NCBI GenBank assembly: GCA_036924835.1
Contig: JBAGRR010000001.1
Location: 5,657,001 to 5,721,000, forward strand
Reading direction: 5' to 3'
From: Nitrobacteraceae bacterium AZCC 1564
GTDB lineage: Bacteria; Pseudomonadota; Alphaproteobacteria; Rhizobiales; Xanthobacteraceae
DNA: 64,000 bases
Of the stretch, positions 24,678 through 34,282 are shown piece by piece. A model generated the notes under the pieces. It searched no databases. It had not been told where the DNA came from and worked only from the letters and a program-made list of their open reading frames with translations. Made by a program: the position numbers and the translations under genes. Numbering within the stretch: position 1 is the first letter of the stretch; each line of letters begins with the position of its first letter.

Positions 24678-26069
24678 ATGACCGTACTTCGCACGCTCGT
24701 TGTGCTTCTCGTTTCAACTTTCGTTGCGGCTCCGGCAGTGGCGCAAGACCGTTTCGTTCCAACGCAAGGACAGTTGCGCGCGTCCTACGGGCCGATCGTG
24801 CAGCATGTGCAGCCGGCCGTGGTCAACGTCTATGCCGCGAAGATCGTGCAGAACCGAAATCCCTTCCTCGACGATCCGATCTTCCGCCGCTTCTTCGGCG
24901 GGCCGGGCCAGCAGCCGGAGCAGATGCAGCGTTCATTGGGATCCGGCGTGATGGTTGATCCGTCGGGTCTTGTCGTCACGAACAACCATGTGATCGAAGG
25001 CGCGGACCAGGTGAAGGTCTCGCTCTCCGATAAGCGCGAGTTCGAGGCTGAAATCGTACTGAAGGACAACCGTACTGATCTCGCCGTGCTGCGGCTGAAG
25101 GACACCAAAGAAAAATTTCCGGTGCTCGACTTTGCGAATTCAGATGACGCGCAGGTGGGTGATGTTGTGCTCGCGGTCGGTAATCCGTTCGGCGTCGGCC
25201 AGACCGTGACTCACGGCATCATTTCGGCACTGGCGCGCACGCAGGTCGGCATCACCGACTATCAGTTTTTTATTCAGACCGACGCGGCGATCAATCCGGG
25301 TAACTCTGGCGGCGCTCTGGTGGACATCACGGGAAAGCTCGTCGGCATCAACACTGCGATCTTCTCGCGGTCTGGCGGCTCGCAGGGCATCGGCTTCGCC
25401 ATTCCGGCGAACATGGTGCGCGTGGTCGTCGCTTCCGCAAAGGGCGGCAGCAACGCCGTGAAGCGGCCATGGCTCGGTGCACGCTTGCAGGCCGTGACGC
25501 CCGAGATCGCCGAAACGCTTGGCCTGAAGCGCCCGACCGGTGCTCTCGTCGCCAGTGTTGCGAGCGGCAGCCCGGCGGCGCGGGCAGGGCTGAAAATATC
25601 GGACCTGATCGTGTCGATCGAAGGCCAGCAGATCGACGATCCCAATGCCTTCGATTATCGCTTCGCCACCCGTCCGCTTGGCGGCAATGCGCAGGTCGAA
25701 GTGCAGCGCGCGAACAAGGTCATCAAGCTGGCGGTACCACTGGAGACCGCGCCTGATGGCGGTCGTGATGAGATCGTGATCAAATCACGTTCGCCATTCC
25801 AGGGCGCGAAGGTCGCCAATATTTCACCGGCGCTCGCTGACGAGATGAAGCTCGACAGCAGCGCCGAGGGCGTGATCATCGTCGGCATTTCGGACGAAGG
25901 GCTTGCGGCTAACGTCGGCTTTCAGAAGGGCGATATCATCACCGCTGTGAACGGCAAGGAGATCAAGCGCACCAGCGATCTTGAAAAGGCGTCGCGCGAG
26001 TCTGTGCGGCTCTGGCGCATCACCGTCGTTCGCGGCGGCCAGCAGATCAACGTCACGTTGGGCGGATGA
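24678..26069 (+). CDS. DegP/HtrA-type periplasmic serine protease (Do-like)
   Basis: 463 aa with a signal peptide (cleavage near AVAQD), a trypsin-like protease domain and two PDZ domains (about 250-345 and 365-460). The catalytic triad is His104 (NNHVIEG), Asp134 (DNRTDLAVL) and Ser210 (GNSGG). It belongs to periplasmic quality control of misfolded envelope proteins. It overlaps the next gene rarA by 4 bp (ATGA), so the two are probably co-translated; the pairing of an HtrA with rarA recurs in Rhizobiales. Confidence 0.93.
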   Translation: MTVLRTLVVLLVSTFVAAPAVAQDRFVPTQGQLRASYGPIVQHVQPAVVNVYAAKIVQNRNPFLDDPIFRRFFGGPGQQPEQMQRSLGSGVMVDPSGLVVTNNHVIEGADQVKVSLSDKREFEAEIVLKDNRTDLAVLRLKDTKEKFPVLDFANSDDAQVGDVVLAVGNPFGVGQTVTHGIISALARTQVGITDYQFFIQTDAAINPGNSGGALVDITGKLVGINTAIFSRSGGSQGIGFAIPANMVRVVVASAKGGSNAVKRPWLGARLQAVTPEIAETLGLKRPTGALVASVASGSPAARAGLKISDLIVSIEGQQIDDPNAFDYRFATRPLGGNAQVEVQRANKVIKLAVPLETAPDGGRDEIVIKSRSPFQGAKVANISPALADEMKLDSSAEGVIIVGISDEGLAANVGFQKGDIITAVNGKEIKRTSDLEKASRESVRLWRITVVRGGQQINVTLGG

Positions 26070-27409
26070 GCGCGAAACGCCCACAACAGTCGCCGAACCT
26101 CTTCGCCGCCGCGGGGCTGGAGCAGGATGCGCCGCGTCCGCTGCCGGAGAAGTTGCGGCCGCGGACCCTCGCCGATGTTGTCGGGCAGGACCACATTCTC
26201 GGTCCCGATGGCGCGCTGACGCGCATGCTGGAGACCCGCACCCTCGGTTCGCTGATCTTCTGGGGACCGCCGGGCACCGGCAAGACCACGGTGGCGCGGC
26301 TTCTGGCGGACGCCACCGAACTTGAGTTCGAGCAGATCTCGGCGGTGTTCTCCGGTGTCGCCGACCTGAAGAAGGCGTTCGATGCCGCGCGCGCTCGCCG
26401 CGAGATGGGCAGGGGCACGCTGCTGTTCGTCGACGAGGTGCATCGCTTCAACCGCGCGCAGCAGGATTCCTTCCTGCCGGTGATGGAAGACGGCACGGTG
26501 GTGCTGGTCGGCGCTACCACGGAGAACCCCTCATTCGAACTCAACGCCGCTCTGTTGTCGCGTGCGCGCGTGCTGGTGTTTCATTCGCTCGATGCCGAGG
26601 CCGTGGAAAAGCTCTACGCGCGCGCCGAAGAGATCGAAGGCAAGAAGCTTCCGCTCGATGCGGAGGCACGTGCCGTGCTGGTGCGCATGGCTGATGGCGA
26701 TGGCCGCGCTGCGCTGACGCTGGCGGAAGAAGTCTGGCGTGCGGCGCGGACGGATGAAATTTTCAATGCGGCGCAGTTGCAGGAAATCCTGCAGCGTCGC
26801 GCGCCGATCTATGACAAGTCCGCGGACGGTCACTACAACCTGATCTCCGCGCTGCATAAGTCGGTGCGCGGCTCTGATCCCGATGCCGCGTTGTATTATC
26901 TCGCGCGCATGCTGGACGCGGGCGAGGACCCGCTGTTTCTGGCACGGCGCGTGGTGCGCATGGCAGTGGAGGATATTGGCCTTGCCGACCCGCAGGCGCT
27001 CGTCATCGCCAATGCCGCAAAGGATGCTTATGACTTCCTGGGAAGCCCGGAAGGCGAACTGGCGATTGCGCAGGCGGTGATTTACGTCGCGACCGCGCCA
27101 AAATCCAACGCAGCCTACAAGGCGTTCGGTGCGGCCAAGCGGGTGGCGAAGGAGGGCGGCTCACTGCTGCCGCCGAAGCACATCCTCAATTCGCCGACCA
27201 AACTGATGCAGTCGGAAGGCTATGGGGCGGGCTATCAATACGATCACGACACGCCGGAAGCGTTTTCGGGACAAGACTATTTCCCGGACGCGCTCGGCCG
27301 CCAGTCGTTCTACAATCCGCCGGACCGCGGCTTTGAACGCGAGATTCGTAAACGGCTCGATTACTGGGCCAAGTTGAGAAAAGAGCGGGAACGGGACCGC
27401 GGCGAATGA
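26066..27409 (+). CDS. rarA: Replication-associated recombination protein A (MgsA/RarA)
   Basis: AAA+ ATPase (447 aa) related to clamp loaders and eukaryotic WRNIP1; acts at stalled replication forks. Walker A GPPGTGKT (67-74), Walker B LLFVDEVH (119-126), a sensor-1 region (GATTENPSFE) and the C-terminal tetramerisation domain (HYNLISALHKSVRGSDPDA) are all visible. The start overlaps htrA and the end overlaps the downstream TPR gene by 4 bp each. Confidence 0.95.
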   Translation: MSAKRPQQSPNLFAAAGLEQDAPRPLPEKLRPRTLADVVGQDHILGPDGALTRMLETRTLGSLIFWGPPGTGKTTVARLLADATELEFEQISAVFSGVADLKKAFDAARARREMGRGTLLFVDEVHRFNRAQQDSFLPVMEDGTVVLVGATTENPSFELNAALLSRARVLVFHSLDAEAVEKLYARAEEIEGKKLPLDAEARAVLVRMADGDGRAALTLAEEVWRAARTDEIFNAAQLQEILQRRAPIYDKSADGHYNLISALHKSVRGSDPDAALYYLARMLDAGEDPLFLARRVVRMAVEDIGLADPQALVIANAAKDAYDFLGSPEGELAIAQAVIYVATAPKSNAAYKAFGAAKRVAKEGGSLLPPKHILNSPTKLMQSEGYGAGYQYDHDTPEAFSGQDYFPDALGRQSFYNPPDRGFEREIRKRLDYWAKLRKERERDRGE

Positions 27410-28146
27410 CCTTTCTTTGGAATCGTGCAAGTGGATTCGATGCTTCGTGGCATTCCGCGAGGCGCATCGTCGCGTCCATCGTTGCGCTGGTCTTGTGCGG
27501 CAGCGCTGCAATGGCCGAGGTGGTCGATGTCGCGCCGGGTGTTCAGGTGACGAAGCGGACCTATAATGTGCCGATCAACGAGCAGCCATTTTACGGGTTT
27601 GCTGAGAAAACGCCTGAGCAGCGTGCGGCCGACGAGAGTTTCGTCGCGGCTCTGATTGCGGCAGCCGGAACACGGGAAAAGGCGTTTGAAGTAACAACCA
27701 TGCGAGGCTGGAAAGCCATTACCGATGGAAGGGCTTCCGAGGCCGCTTTGCGGTTTAATCAGGCGTTTCTTTTGGCTCCTGAACAGAGCGGGGTGTATCA
27801 CGGATTTGCGGCCGTGGCGCAGGTGCGCTTCAAGGATATGGCTTTTGCTGATGAGCTGTTCAAAATTGCCAGAAAGCAACCCAATCCGCTGAAGTCCCTC
27901 AATGCGGACTATGGGCGCTTTCTTCTCATTGCCAATCGGCCCGGCGATGCAAAGCCTGTTCTCGAACAAGCGGTCATCGACACGCCCGATTTCGGTGATG
28001 CGTGGTCCAACCTTGCCTTTGCGAGGCTCCAGACCGGAGATCGCGTGACTGCGTGCGCGGCAGCCGAAGAAGCGGCAAAACGAAAGCCGACCGCAGCGGT
28101 CAATCGCGATCTGGCCATTCTCAGAAGCAAGGCCGAATGCAAGTGA
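27406..28146 (+). CDS. Secreted tetratricopeptide-repeat protein
   Basis: 246 aa. An N-terminal hydrophobic segment (ASIVALVLCGSAAMAEV) looks like a signal peptide. Residues ~95-240 contain helical repeats with TPR spacing (GRASEAALRFNQAFLLAPEQ, FADELFKIARKQPNP, GDAWSNLAFARLQTGDR). Probably a periplasmic scaffold; the partner is unknown. Translational overlap with rarA (ATGA) suggests one operon htrA-rarA-TPR. Confidence 0.7.
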   Translation: MTFLWNRASGFDASWHSARRIVASIVALVLCGSAAMAEVVDVAPGVQVTKRTYNVPINEQPFYGFAEKTPEQRAADESFVAALIAAAGTREKAFEVTTMRGWKAITDGRASEAALRFNQAFLLAPEQSGVYHGFAAVAQVRFKDMAFADELFKIARKQPNPLKSLNADYGRFLLIANRPGDAKPVLEQAVIDTPDFGDAWSNLAFARLQTGDRVTACAAAEEAAKRKPTAAVNRDLAILRSKAECK

Positions 28147-28185
28147 AACGGGCGCGTCACTATGTGGGCCCAGCAAGACAAACGA

Positions 28186-28204
28186 ACATGTTTTCAAAAC
28201 ATGT
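28186..28204. promoter_or_regulatory. Palindrome upstream of the pseudouridine synthase gene
   Basis: Perfect inverted repeat ACATGTTTT-C-AAAACATGT, 19 bp before the rluC-like start. It could be an operator or part of a weak terminator for the preceding TPR gene; there is no T tract in either direction beyond the palindrome itself. Confidence 0.35.
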
Positions 28205-28222
28205 GATCAGGAAAGTTCGACA

Positions 28223-29479
28223 ATGAGCCGCCGGTTCAGAAAGCCTCTCGCGAAGAAATCCGAACGCGGCGACAAGCGCGGGCCGGGCAAGCGGGGACCC
28301 GCCGATAAGCGTGCTGCGGGTAAACGCGGCCCGGAGAAGCGTGGAGCGGAGAAGCGCACAGTCGAGAAACGATCTTCGGAGAAATTCCCGTCGCGACGCC
28401 CCGTAGGTGAGTTTGCGCGTCCGGCGACGCCCGTACGCGAGCCGCGTCAGGACGCCGTGAGGGAAGAAGCGAAGGCTGCGCCGCTGCCGACCAAGGTGCA
28501 GACCGTCATCGTCACGGCCGACGAAAACAACATGCGCGTCGATCGCTTTCTCGAGGCACGCTTCCCGGGCCTGTCGTTCTCTCATATCCAGCGCATCGTC
28601 CGTAAGGGCGAGTTGCGGGTGAATGGCCGTCGCGCCGACAGCAAGGACCGGCTGGAGGAAGGCCAGAGCGTCCGCATCCCGCCGCTGAAGCTCGATGCGC
28701 CAAAGGTCGTCGGTCATTTGTCGGAGGCAGAAACCAAGGCGCGCGATGCTCTGCAGGACATGATCCTGTTCGAGGATCCGGACGTGATGGTTCTGAACAA
28801 GCCGGCAGGCTTGGCGGTGCAGGGCGGCTCGGGATTGTCCCGGCATGTGGACGGCATGCTGGAGACGATGCGCGATGCCAAGGGCCAGCGGCCGCGACTG
28901 GTGCATCGCCTCGACCGTGAAACGTCGGGCTGTCTTCTTGTCGCCAAGACGCGCTTTGCCGCGTCGACCCTGACAGGCTCGTTCCGTCACCGCTCGGCCC
29001 GCAAGATTTATTGGGCGCTGGTGGCAGGGGTGCCGAAGCCGAAGCAAGGGCGCATTTCGACGTATCTTGCCAAGGAAGAGAACGAGGAAGACTCGATCAT
29101 GCGCATCGCCGCGCATGGCGACGAGGGTGCAAGCCACGCGGTGACGTATTACGCCGTGGTCGAGGCCTCGGCGCAGAAGCTGGCCTGGGTGTCACTGAAG
29201 CCTGTGACGGGACGCACCCACCAGCTCCGCGCCCATATGGCCCATATCGAACATCCGATCGTCGGCGACCCGAAGTATTTCAATAAGGAAAACTGGGAGT
29301 TGCCGGGCGGCATTCAGAAGCGACTGCATCTGTTGGCGCGGCGGATTGTCATCCCGCACCCTCGCGGCGGCGTGATCGATGTCACGGCACCGCTGCCGCC
29401 GCACATGCTGCAATCGTGGAACCTGCTGGGGCTTGAACACGACCGGTTCGATCCGATCGAAAATGCGCCGGAAGAGTGA
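28223..29479 (+). CDS. RluC/RluD-family 23S rRNA pseudouridine synthase
   Basis: 418 aa. Residues 1-90 are a basic Lys/Arg/Gly-rich extension with repeated GKRGPxxKR-like units. An S4 RNA-binding domain follows (~100-160, MRVDRFLEARFPGLSFSHIQ) and then the catalytic domain with HRLDRETSG (228-236; Asp231 is the nucleophile). The C-terminal GRTHQLRAHM motif is conserved. The family isomerises specific uridines in 23S rRNA; the long basic extension resembles that of other alphaproteobacterial RluC proteins and may add RNA affinity. Confidence 0.92.
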   Translation: MSRRFRKPLAKKSERGDKRGPGKRGPADKRAAGKRGPEKRGAEKRTVEKRSSEKFPSRRPVGEFARPATPVREPRQDAVREEAKAAPLPTKVQTVIVTADENNMRVDRFLEARFPGLSFSHIQRIVRKGELRVNGRRADSKDRLEEGQSVRIPPLKLDAPKVVGHLSEAETKARDALQDMILFEDPDVMVLNKPAGLAVQGGSGLSRHVDGMLETMRDAKGQRPRLVHRLDRETSGCLLVAKTRFAASTLTGSFRHRSARKIYWALVAGVPKPKQGRISTYLAKEENEEDSIMRIAAHGDEGASHAVTYYAVVEASAQKLAWVSLKPVTGRTHQLRAHMAHIEHPIVGDPKYFNKENWELPGGIQKRLHLLARRIVIPHPRGGVIDVTAPLPPHMLQSWNLLGLEHDRFDPIENAPEE

Positions 29480-29510
29480 TCATCTTGCCGTCGCAAAGGT
29501 GGATCACGAT

Positions 29511-29888
29511 ATGGGAGTGATGTGCAAGATTCTCGCAGCAGTCCTGATCGCATCGGCCGTTCCGCTGACTGGGGCCGCCCACGCGCAGGTGGGCTATCAG
29601 CCGCCGAATATGCAGCCGGTGATCCCGTTCCCAACCGCGCCGGCACCGATCCCGCCGCCGAAGATCGAGGTGCCGGCGGTGCCCAAGATGGACAATCCGC
29701 CGCCGTTCGCTTTGCAAAATACGACGCCTGGCGTGGTGCGGCAGGGCAGGCCGCCGAAGCAGGTGCTCAAGTCATCCCGGCGCAACTCTTACAGCGATCG
29801 GGTTGCCCGCTGTCTCGACGAGGCGGCGGCATTGGGATATGGCCCTAATGGGCGCGCAGCTTATTCGCGTTCATGCGCCAATCAATAA
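29511..29888 (+). CDS. Small Pro-rich secreted protein
   Basis: 125 aa. MGVMCKILAAVLIASAVPL then AHAQ forms a likely signal peptide. The mature part is Pro-rich (about residues 27-65) and ends with a conserved-looking Cys-containing segment (VARCLDEAAALGYGPNGR). ATG 29511 follows AAAGGTGG; a second ATG at 29520 is possible. No function recognised. It lies 31 bp after the pseudouridine synthase gene and 27 bp before the ATP12 gene, so it is probably in the same transcript. Confidence 0.65.
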   Translation: MGVMCKILAAVLIASAVPLTGAAHAQVGYQPPNMQPVIPFPTAPAPIPPPKIEVPAVPKMDNPPPFALQNTTPGVVRQGRPPKQVLKSSRRNSYSDRVARCLDEAAALGYGPNGRAAYSRSCANQ

Positions 29889-29915
29889 TACTTGCAATGA
29901 TTTCTGGAAAACACG

Positions 29916-30689
29916 ATGCGTGAATTGTTCGACGAGGTTGCGGGAAAATCTCCGCTCGATCCACGGGAAGCGTCGCGATTGTCGTCGCGCACGCCGCTGC
30001 GCAAACGCTTCTACACGTCGGCGGAAGTCGCTGAAGGGCCGGATGGTTTTGCGGTCACGCTTGACGGCAAAACGGTTCGCACGCCGGGCAAGCACATGCT
30101 GGCCGCGCCTGTCCGTGATATCGCTGACGCCATCGCGGCTGAATGGAACGCACAGAAGGATCTCATCGATCCAATGTCGATGCCGCTGACGCGGCTTGCC
30201 AACAGCATCATCGACGGTGTGGCGTGGAACACGCGCGCCGTGATCGACGATGCCGCGAAGTACTTTGAGACGGACCTGCTGCTCTATCGCGCGGGCTTTC
30301 CCGAAGCGCTGGTGGCGAGACAATCCCAACACTGGGACCCGGTGCTGGGGTGGGCGGCCAATGAGCTTGGTGCGCACTTCATTCTGGCTGAAGGGGTGAT
30401 GCATGTCCGCCAACCTGAGAAAGCTGTCGCCGCTGCGCTAGCGAACATGCCTGCGGACCCGTGGTCGGTGGGTGCATTCCATCTGGTGACGACGTTGACA
30501 GGCTCCGCGCTGCTGGCGCTGGCGCTGAAGCGCGGCGCGCTCGACAAAGTGCAGGTCTGGACCGCCGCGCATGTGGACGAGGACTGGAACCGCGAGAAGT
30601 GGGGCGCGGACGAAGACGTCGACGCGCGCCGGGCCTCGCGCCTCTTGGATTTCGAGGCGGCGGCCATGGTGCTTAGGGCGATCCGCTAA
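29916..30689 (+). CDS. ATP12 family F1-ATPase assembly chaperone
   Basis: 257 aa. ATP12 proteins bind F1 alpha subunits before hexamer assembly; bacterial members are largely alphaproteobacterial, matching mitochondrial ancestry. RKRFYTSAEVAEGPDGFAV, LDGKTVRTPGK, the AAEWNAQKDLIDPMSMPLT segment and the C-terminal DEDWNREKWGADEDVDARR region are diagnostic. It ends 9 bp before the end of the convergent gene at 30699. Confidence 0.93.
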   Translation: MRELFDEVAGKSPLDPREASRLSSRTPLRKRFYTSAEVAEGPDGFAVTLDGKTVRTPGKHMLAAPVRDIADAIAAEWNAQKDLIDPMSMPLTRLANSIIDGVAWNTRAVIDDAAKYFETDLLLYRAGFPEALVARQSQHWDPVLGWAANELGAHFILAEGVMHVRQPEKAVAAALANMPADPWSVGAFHLVTTLTGSALLALALKRGALDKVQVWTAAHVDEDWNREKWGADEDVDARRASRLLDFEAAAMVLRAIR

Positions 30690-30698
30690 AGCGTTTTC

Positions 30699-31148
30699 TC
30701 AAATCAGGTCGTGCTCTTTCATCGCCTTCTCCTCATCAGGGGCGATGCAGGCAAATAGTTTGGGCGATCCCTCGGCGAAGTTCAGGAAATACAGATTCTG
30801 AAAGCGGATCGTGCCCTTGCCGCCGTCCTTCGGGCGCTCATAGGCAAAGTCCCAATGCACGCGCGCCATCACGTTGACGTCGTCGAGTTCGGTGATTTCA
30901 ACCTGCGAGATGACGAACCGTTTGCCGCCGATCCTGCGGTAGCGCCTGAAGCCGCGCGGAATGGCGCGACGAAAAAAGTCATCGTTGGCGCCGCCAACCA
31001 CACCTTTCGGGCCTGCTTCAACGAAAAAGCGGGCAAAGGCGTCGCCTAGATCGTCGCCCACATCCCTGGTCGGCGATTGAAGCGCCTGATTGCTGCGATC
31101 GCTATAAGTTTTGAAGAATTCGAGCGCCTGATCTTTCAGTCCCGTCAT
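30699..31148 (-). CDS. Conserved protein, possible NTF2/SnoaL-like fold
   Basis: 149 aa, no signal peptide. Aromatic and alternating hydrophobic segments (FVISQVEITELDDVNVMARVHWDFAYE split by polar turns; GTIRFQNLYFLNF) suggest a curved beta sheet preceded by helices, as in NTF2-like proteins. The assignment rests on pattern only. Convergent with the ATP12 gene; upstream lies a twin-hairpin element. Confidence 0.6.
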   Translation of the reverse strand: MTGLKDQALEFFKTYSDRSNQALQSPTRDVGDDLGDAFARFFVEAGPKGVVGGANDDFFRRAIPRGFRRYRRIGGKRFVISQVEITELDDVNVMARVHWDFAYERPKDGGKGTIRFQNLYFLNFAEGSPKLFACIAPDEEKAMKEHDLI

Positions 31149-31227
31149 GCGCGCCTCCCCGTGATGCGGCGTTTAATCGCAACGGCTGATTCAGCCGGAT
31201 GGTTCCCGACGAGATCCGAGATGGTGA

Positions 31228-31395
31228 CTAGTGTGGTGGTTCAGAAGTTCGCTACATTTTTTCCGCGCGTCTTTCTGGCGAACTTCTGAACCTAAACCAC
31301 ACTAGAATCATAAGTTTACTAGTGTCCTCTCGAATCCAAAGTTCGCTACGGAGCGCGCCGCCACGATGAGGCGAACTTTGGATTCTGGACACTAG
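31228..31395. mobile_element. Twin-hairpin CTAG element, subfamily A/B, copy 1
   Basis: Two long imperfect palindromes, each bounded by CTAG: A (31228-31305; outer stem GTGTGG/CCACAC, inner stem TTCAGAAGTTCGC) and B (31319-31395; outer stem GTGTCC/GGACAC, inner stem around CCAAAGTTCGC). They are separated by the 13-bp spacer AATCATAAGTTTA. Near-identical copies occur at 47333 and 57812 (inverted). It fills most of the 349-bp gap between 31148 and the FliK-like gene. Confidence 0.85.
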
Positions 31396-31497
31396 AATAT
31401 TTCGCAACGCATTCATCGCTCTGGTGAGCCTTCGGTTAAGGAGGGGTTTACGACGTTTGGCTAACTTGCCGCTTCAGGGAGCGTTGAGTTTTGTGTC

Positions 31498-33513
31498 ATG
31501 TCGTTCGCGATTAACCCCGTTTTTCCGGTCATCGCCGCCTCAAGCGCGACAGCAAACACGCTGTTGCAGCCGGGGACGACAATCAGCGCGCAGGTCCTGC
31601 AGCAGCTTGACGCCAACCGCGTCCGCATTGCCATTCCAAACCTCACAATCGAGGTGCTGTCGGAAGTTCCGCTGCAGCCGGGGCAAATCTTGCAGCTTGC
31701 CGTATCGCAGACACCGCAGGGCGTGCGGCTACAGATTGTGCCGCAAGGCGATGGGGCGGCGTCCGCCGCCGCTGCTGCTGCAGCAGCATCCGCGAATGCC
31801 GAGGCGACAATCCTCGATATTCTCAGCACGGCCAAACCCGCGCCGTTGCCGGCTTCGACCAACGCGTTGGTGTCCACCGCTACCGACACGACACTGCTGG
31901 ATATTTTGGAGACGCCAAAGGTAGCCACATCATCGACAATGGCGGGGGCTGCGGCATCGGCCGCCGCAGATGCGGGTCTCGATGTCGCGGGCAATGTGCG
32001 AGCGGATACGCCGACGGCGGCAGCCGCGGCGGGCCGTCCGCTGACCAACCTTGAGGCGCTTGCCGTCTCCGCCGCAGTCCAGACCGCCGCCGCCAAGCAG
32101 GGCAGTCTCGCGCCGTTGTTTGCGAACTTAAGTGCGGCGCTGGCCTCCGGGGCATTGCCCCAGACCTTGCAGCAGGCGGCCGCGCAACTGCTCGGGCTAC
32201 GGCCAAAGCTCAACGAAAATCTCAGCGGCGAGGATCTGAAAACCGCCTTCCGCAATTCGGGCCTCTTCCTCGAACAGTCGGTGCCCAGTGCAGGCAGAGC
32301 ATCGCAATCGATGGCTGGCTTGCCGGACATGAAGGCCGCCTTGATCGTCTTCCGGCAGACGCTTGCGTCGTGGCTTGAGACGGATGCTGCCCAGGAGGCT
32401 GCGAAGCCGCAAGGGCAGAGCACGGCGCAGGGCCAAGCATCGCAAACTTCTGCATCGCAAACCGCGGCGTCACAAAGCTCTGCCGCGCAGGGTTCGGTTT
32501 CAGCAGGCAAGGGATCACCACAGGGAGCTGCCGCCCAAGGCGCAGCTTCTCAAGGCGCGGCGTTTCAAGGTATAGCTGCTGAACTCGGCGGACAGTCCTC
32601 GTCACAGACGGCAGCCTTGCCCGGCAAGGCGACACTGATGCTGCCGGGAAGTCCGTCGCTGGCACCGGAGATCGATGCCGATGAGATCCTCCTGCCGCGT
32701 TCGCCGATCCGGCCGGGCGCCGAGACCATCGAAACCGAACCAAAGATGCGCATCTTCGCGCCGAACGAGCCGTTGCAGGCGGCAACGGTGCGGCTCTCCG
32801 CAAGTGCCGCGGGGCTGGCGTCGCTTCAGGAAGTGCTCGATGTATTTCCGAAGGGCGTGCGCGATGCCGTGAAAGCATTGCTCGATGCGGACGCATTCTA
32901 TTCCCACACCGTTGCGCCGAAAGGCGACGCTCCAGCCCAAACTCCGCCACCTCCATTTCGTGGCTCTGCGCCGTCAGCTCAGGCCATGGCCCGGGCGACG
33001 CTGGGCCCGGATGATGCGCCGGCGACCGTCGCACAGCACCTCTTGAAGGACACCGATGCCGCGATCGCGCGGCAGACGCTGTTGCAGGCCGCATCGCTGC
33101 CGGACCGTGTCGATTTGCCGGGCCTACGCACTGATGCCGGACAGCCGCGCTGGAATTTCGAAATTCCATTCGCGACACCGCAGGGCACGGCGATCGCCCA
33201 GTTCGAGATTTCGCGCGACGGCGATGGCGTCCAAGTCAGCCGCGCAAGCAAGACCTGGCGGGCGCGCTTTTCGCTGAATGTCGAGCCGACCGGACCGGTG
33301 CATGCAATCGTCACCCTCAGCGGCGAGCGCACATCGGTGCGCATGTGGGCGGAGCGGCCTGCAACGGCGGCGCAACTGCGCGCCAATGCAGATCAGCTCA
33401 CCCATGCATTGCGTGAAGCGGCCCTTGAGCCGGGAGATATCGTGATCCGGGACGGCACGCCGCCGCCGCCAGCGCCGCCACCCGCCGGCCAGTTCCTGGA
33501 TCGCGCATCATGA
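31498..33513 (+). CDS. fliK: FliK-like flagellar hook-length control protein
   Basis: 671 aa. The long middle is Ala/Gln/Ser-rich and low-complexity (about residues 80-400), as in FliK rulers. The C-terminal ~100 residues carry the Flg_hook domain ([53 protein letters not shown]). FliK-type proteins measure hook or needle length and signal the export switch in FlhB. The 4-bp overlap with the FlhB C-domain gene supports this. A Pro/Ala tail ends the protein. It is isolated from other flagellar genes in this window, so it may be a paralogue rather than the main FliK. Confidence 0.8.
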   Translation: MSFAINPVFPVIAASSATANTLLQPGTTISAQVLQQLDANRVRIAIPNLTIEVLSEVPLQPGQILQLAVSQTPQGVRLQIVPQGDGAASAAAAAAAASANAEATILDILSTAKPAPLPASTNALVSTATDTTLLDILETPKVATSSTMAGAAASAAADAGLDVAGNVRADTPTAAAAAGRPLTNLEALAVSAAVQTAAAKQGSLAPLFANLSAALASGALPQTLQQAAAQLLGLRPKLNENLSGEDLKTAFRNSGLFLEQSVPSAGRASQSMAGLPDMKAALIVFRQTLASWLETDAAQEAAKPQGQSTAQGQASQTSASQTAASQSSAAQGSVSAGKGSPQGAAAQGAASQGAAFQGIAAELGGQSSSQTAALPGKATLMLPGSPSLAPEIDADEILLPRSPIRPGAETIETEPKMRIFAPNEPLQAATVRLSASAAGLASLQEVLDVFPKGVRDAVKALLDADAFYSHTVAPKGDAPAQTPPPPFRGSAPSAQAMARATLGPDDAPATVAQHLLKDTDAAIARQTLLQAASLPDRVDLPGLRTDAGQPRWNFEIPFATPQGTAIAQFEISRDGDGVQVSRASKTWRARFSLNVEPTGPVHAIVTLSGERTSVRMWAERPATAAQLRANADQLTHALREAALEPGDIVIRDGTPPPPAPPPAGQFLDRAS

Positions 33514-33776
33514 TCACTCGCGCTGAAAGTCTGCTCGCCGTTGCGCTCCACTACGACAAGAAAGGCGCGCCGCGCGTCGTCGCCAAGGGCAGGGGCACCA
33601 TCGGCGAAAAGATCGTCGAGATCGCGAAAGAGCACGACATTCCCATCGAGGAGAATGAGGTGCTCGCAGGTGCCTTGTCGCATGTCGAGCTCGGCGAGGA
33701 GATTCCGGCGGAGCTTTACAAGGCGGTGGCGGAAGTTCTGATCTTCGTCATGAAGTTGTCTGGACGTTTGCGCTGA
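33510..33776 (+). CDS. FlhB/EscU-type export-switch C-terminal domain protein
   Basis: 88 aa, corresponding only to the cytoplasmic domain of FlhB/YscU/HrcU; no membrane segments. [20 protein letters not shown] and the C-terminal [18 protein letters not shown] match the family. The autocleavage NPTH motif of full-length FlhB is absent because the protein starts just beyond that point. Stand-alone FlhB2-like proteins paired with a FliK-like protein occur in Bacillus and many proteobacteria; function is poorly defined. Confidence 0.85.
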   Translation: MITRAESLLAVALHYDKKGAPRVVAKGRGTIGEKIVEIAKEHDIPIEENEVLAGALSHVELGEEIPAELYKAVAEVLIFVMKLSGRLR

Positions 33777-33796
33777 GCATGCCTGATCAGGCATGC
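33777..33796. repeat. Perfect 20-bp palindrome after the FlhB-like gene
   Basis: GCATGCCTGA followed by its exact reverse complement, directly after the stop codon TGA (33774-33776). It has no loop and no T tract, so a protein-binding site or a hairpin in the mRNA 3' end are both possible. Confidence 0.6.
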
Positions 33797-33877
33797 GGGG
33801 CCCGTGCGACAATTGCCGGGTTTCGCGTTTCCGTGAACATGCTAGGCTTCCTGTAATCTACGAACAGGGAGCCAAGG

Positions 33878-34270
33878 ATGTCATCAGCAGTCCTGTCATG
33901 GAAAGATCTCGCCACGCGCTACAACGCGGCGTGGAATGCACACGATGTGCCGGCCATCATGGCCTTTCATGCTGATGACACCAGCTATCAGCGCCATGGC
34001 ATTCCAAAAGTTTATCGCGGCAAGGAGGCGGTGGCCGAGCAGTTTGCCAAGGACATCTCCGGTCTGCCTGGCATCAAGTTCGAGCCGGTGGCGCTTTACG
34101 GCAGCGACGATCACTTCGTCTCGGAGTCCATCATCACCGCCACCACGGCGAATGGTGAGCCGGTGCGGATGGAGCTGGTGGACGTGATCACGCTGCGCGA
34201 CGGCAAGGTGGTCAGCAAGTCGAGCTACTTCGTTACCAGCCGTCCGCCGCGCGACAAGCCCACGGCATAG
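33878..34270 (+). CDS. Nuclear transport factor 2 / SnoaL-like protein
   Basis: 130 aa. The N-terminal helix and hydrophobic core pattern LATRYNAAWNAHDVPAIMAF-HADDTSY, the KEAVAEQFAKDI helix and the later beta strands (VRMELVDVITLRDGKVV) are characteristic of NTF2-like small-molecule-binding or isomerase folds. The specific substrate is unknown. GGGAGCCAAGG precedes the ATG. Stand-alone gene. Confidence 0.78.
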   Translation: MSSAVLSWKDLATRYNAAWNAHDVPAIMAFHADDTSYQRHGIPKVYRGKEAVAEQFAKDISGLPGIKFEPVALYGSDDHFVSESIITATTANGEPVRMELVDVITLRDGKVVSKSSYFVTSRPPRDKPTA

Positions 34271-34282
34271 GCTGCTTGGCAC

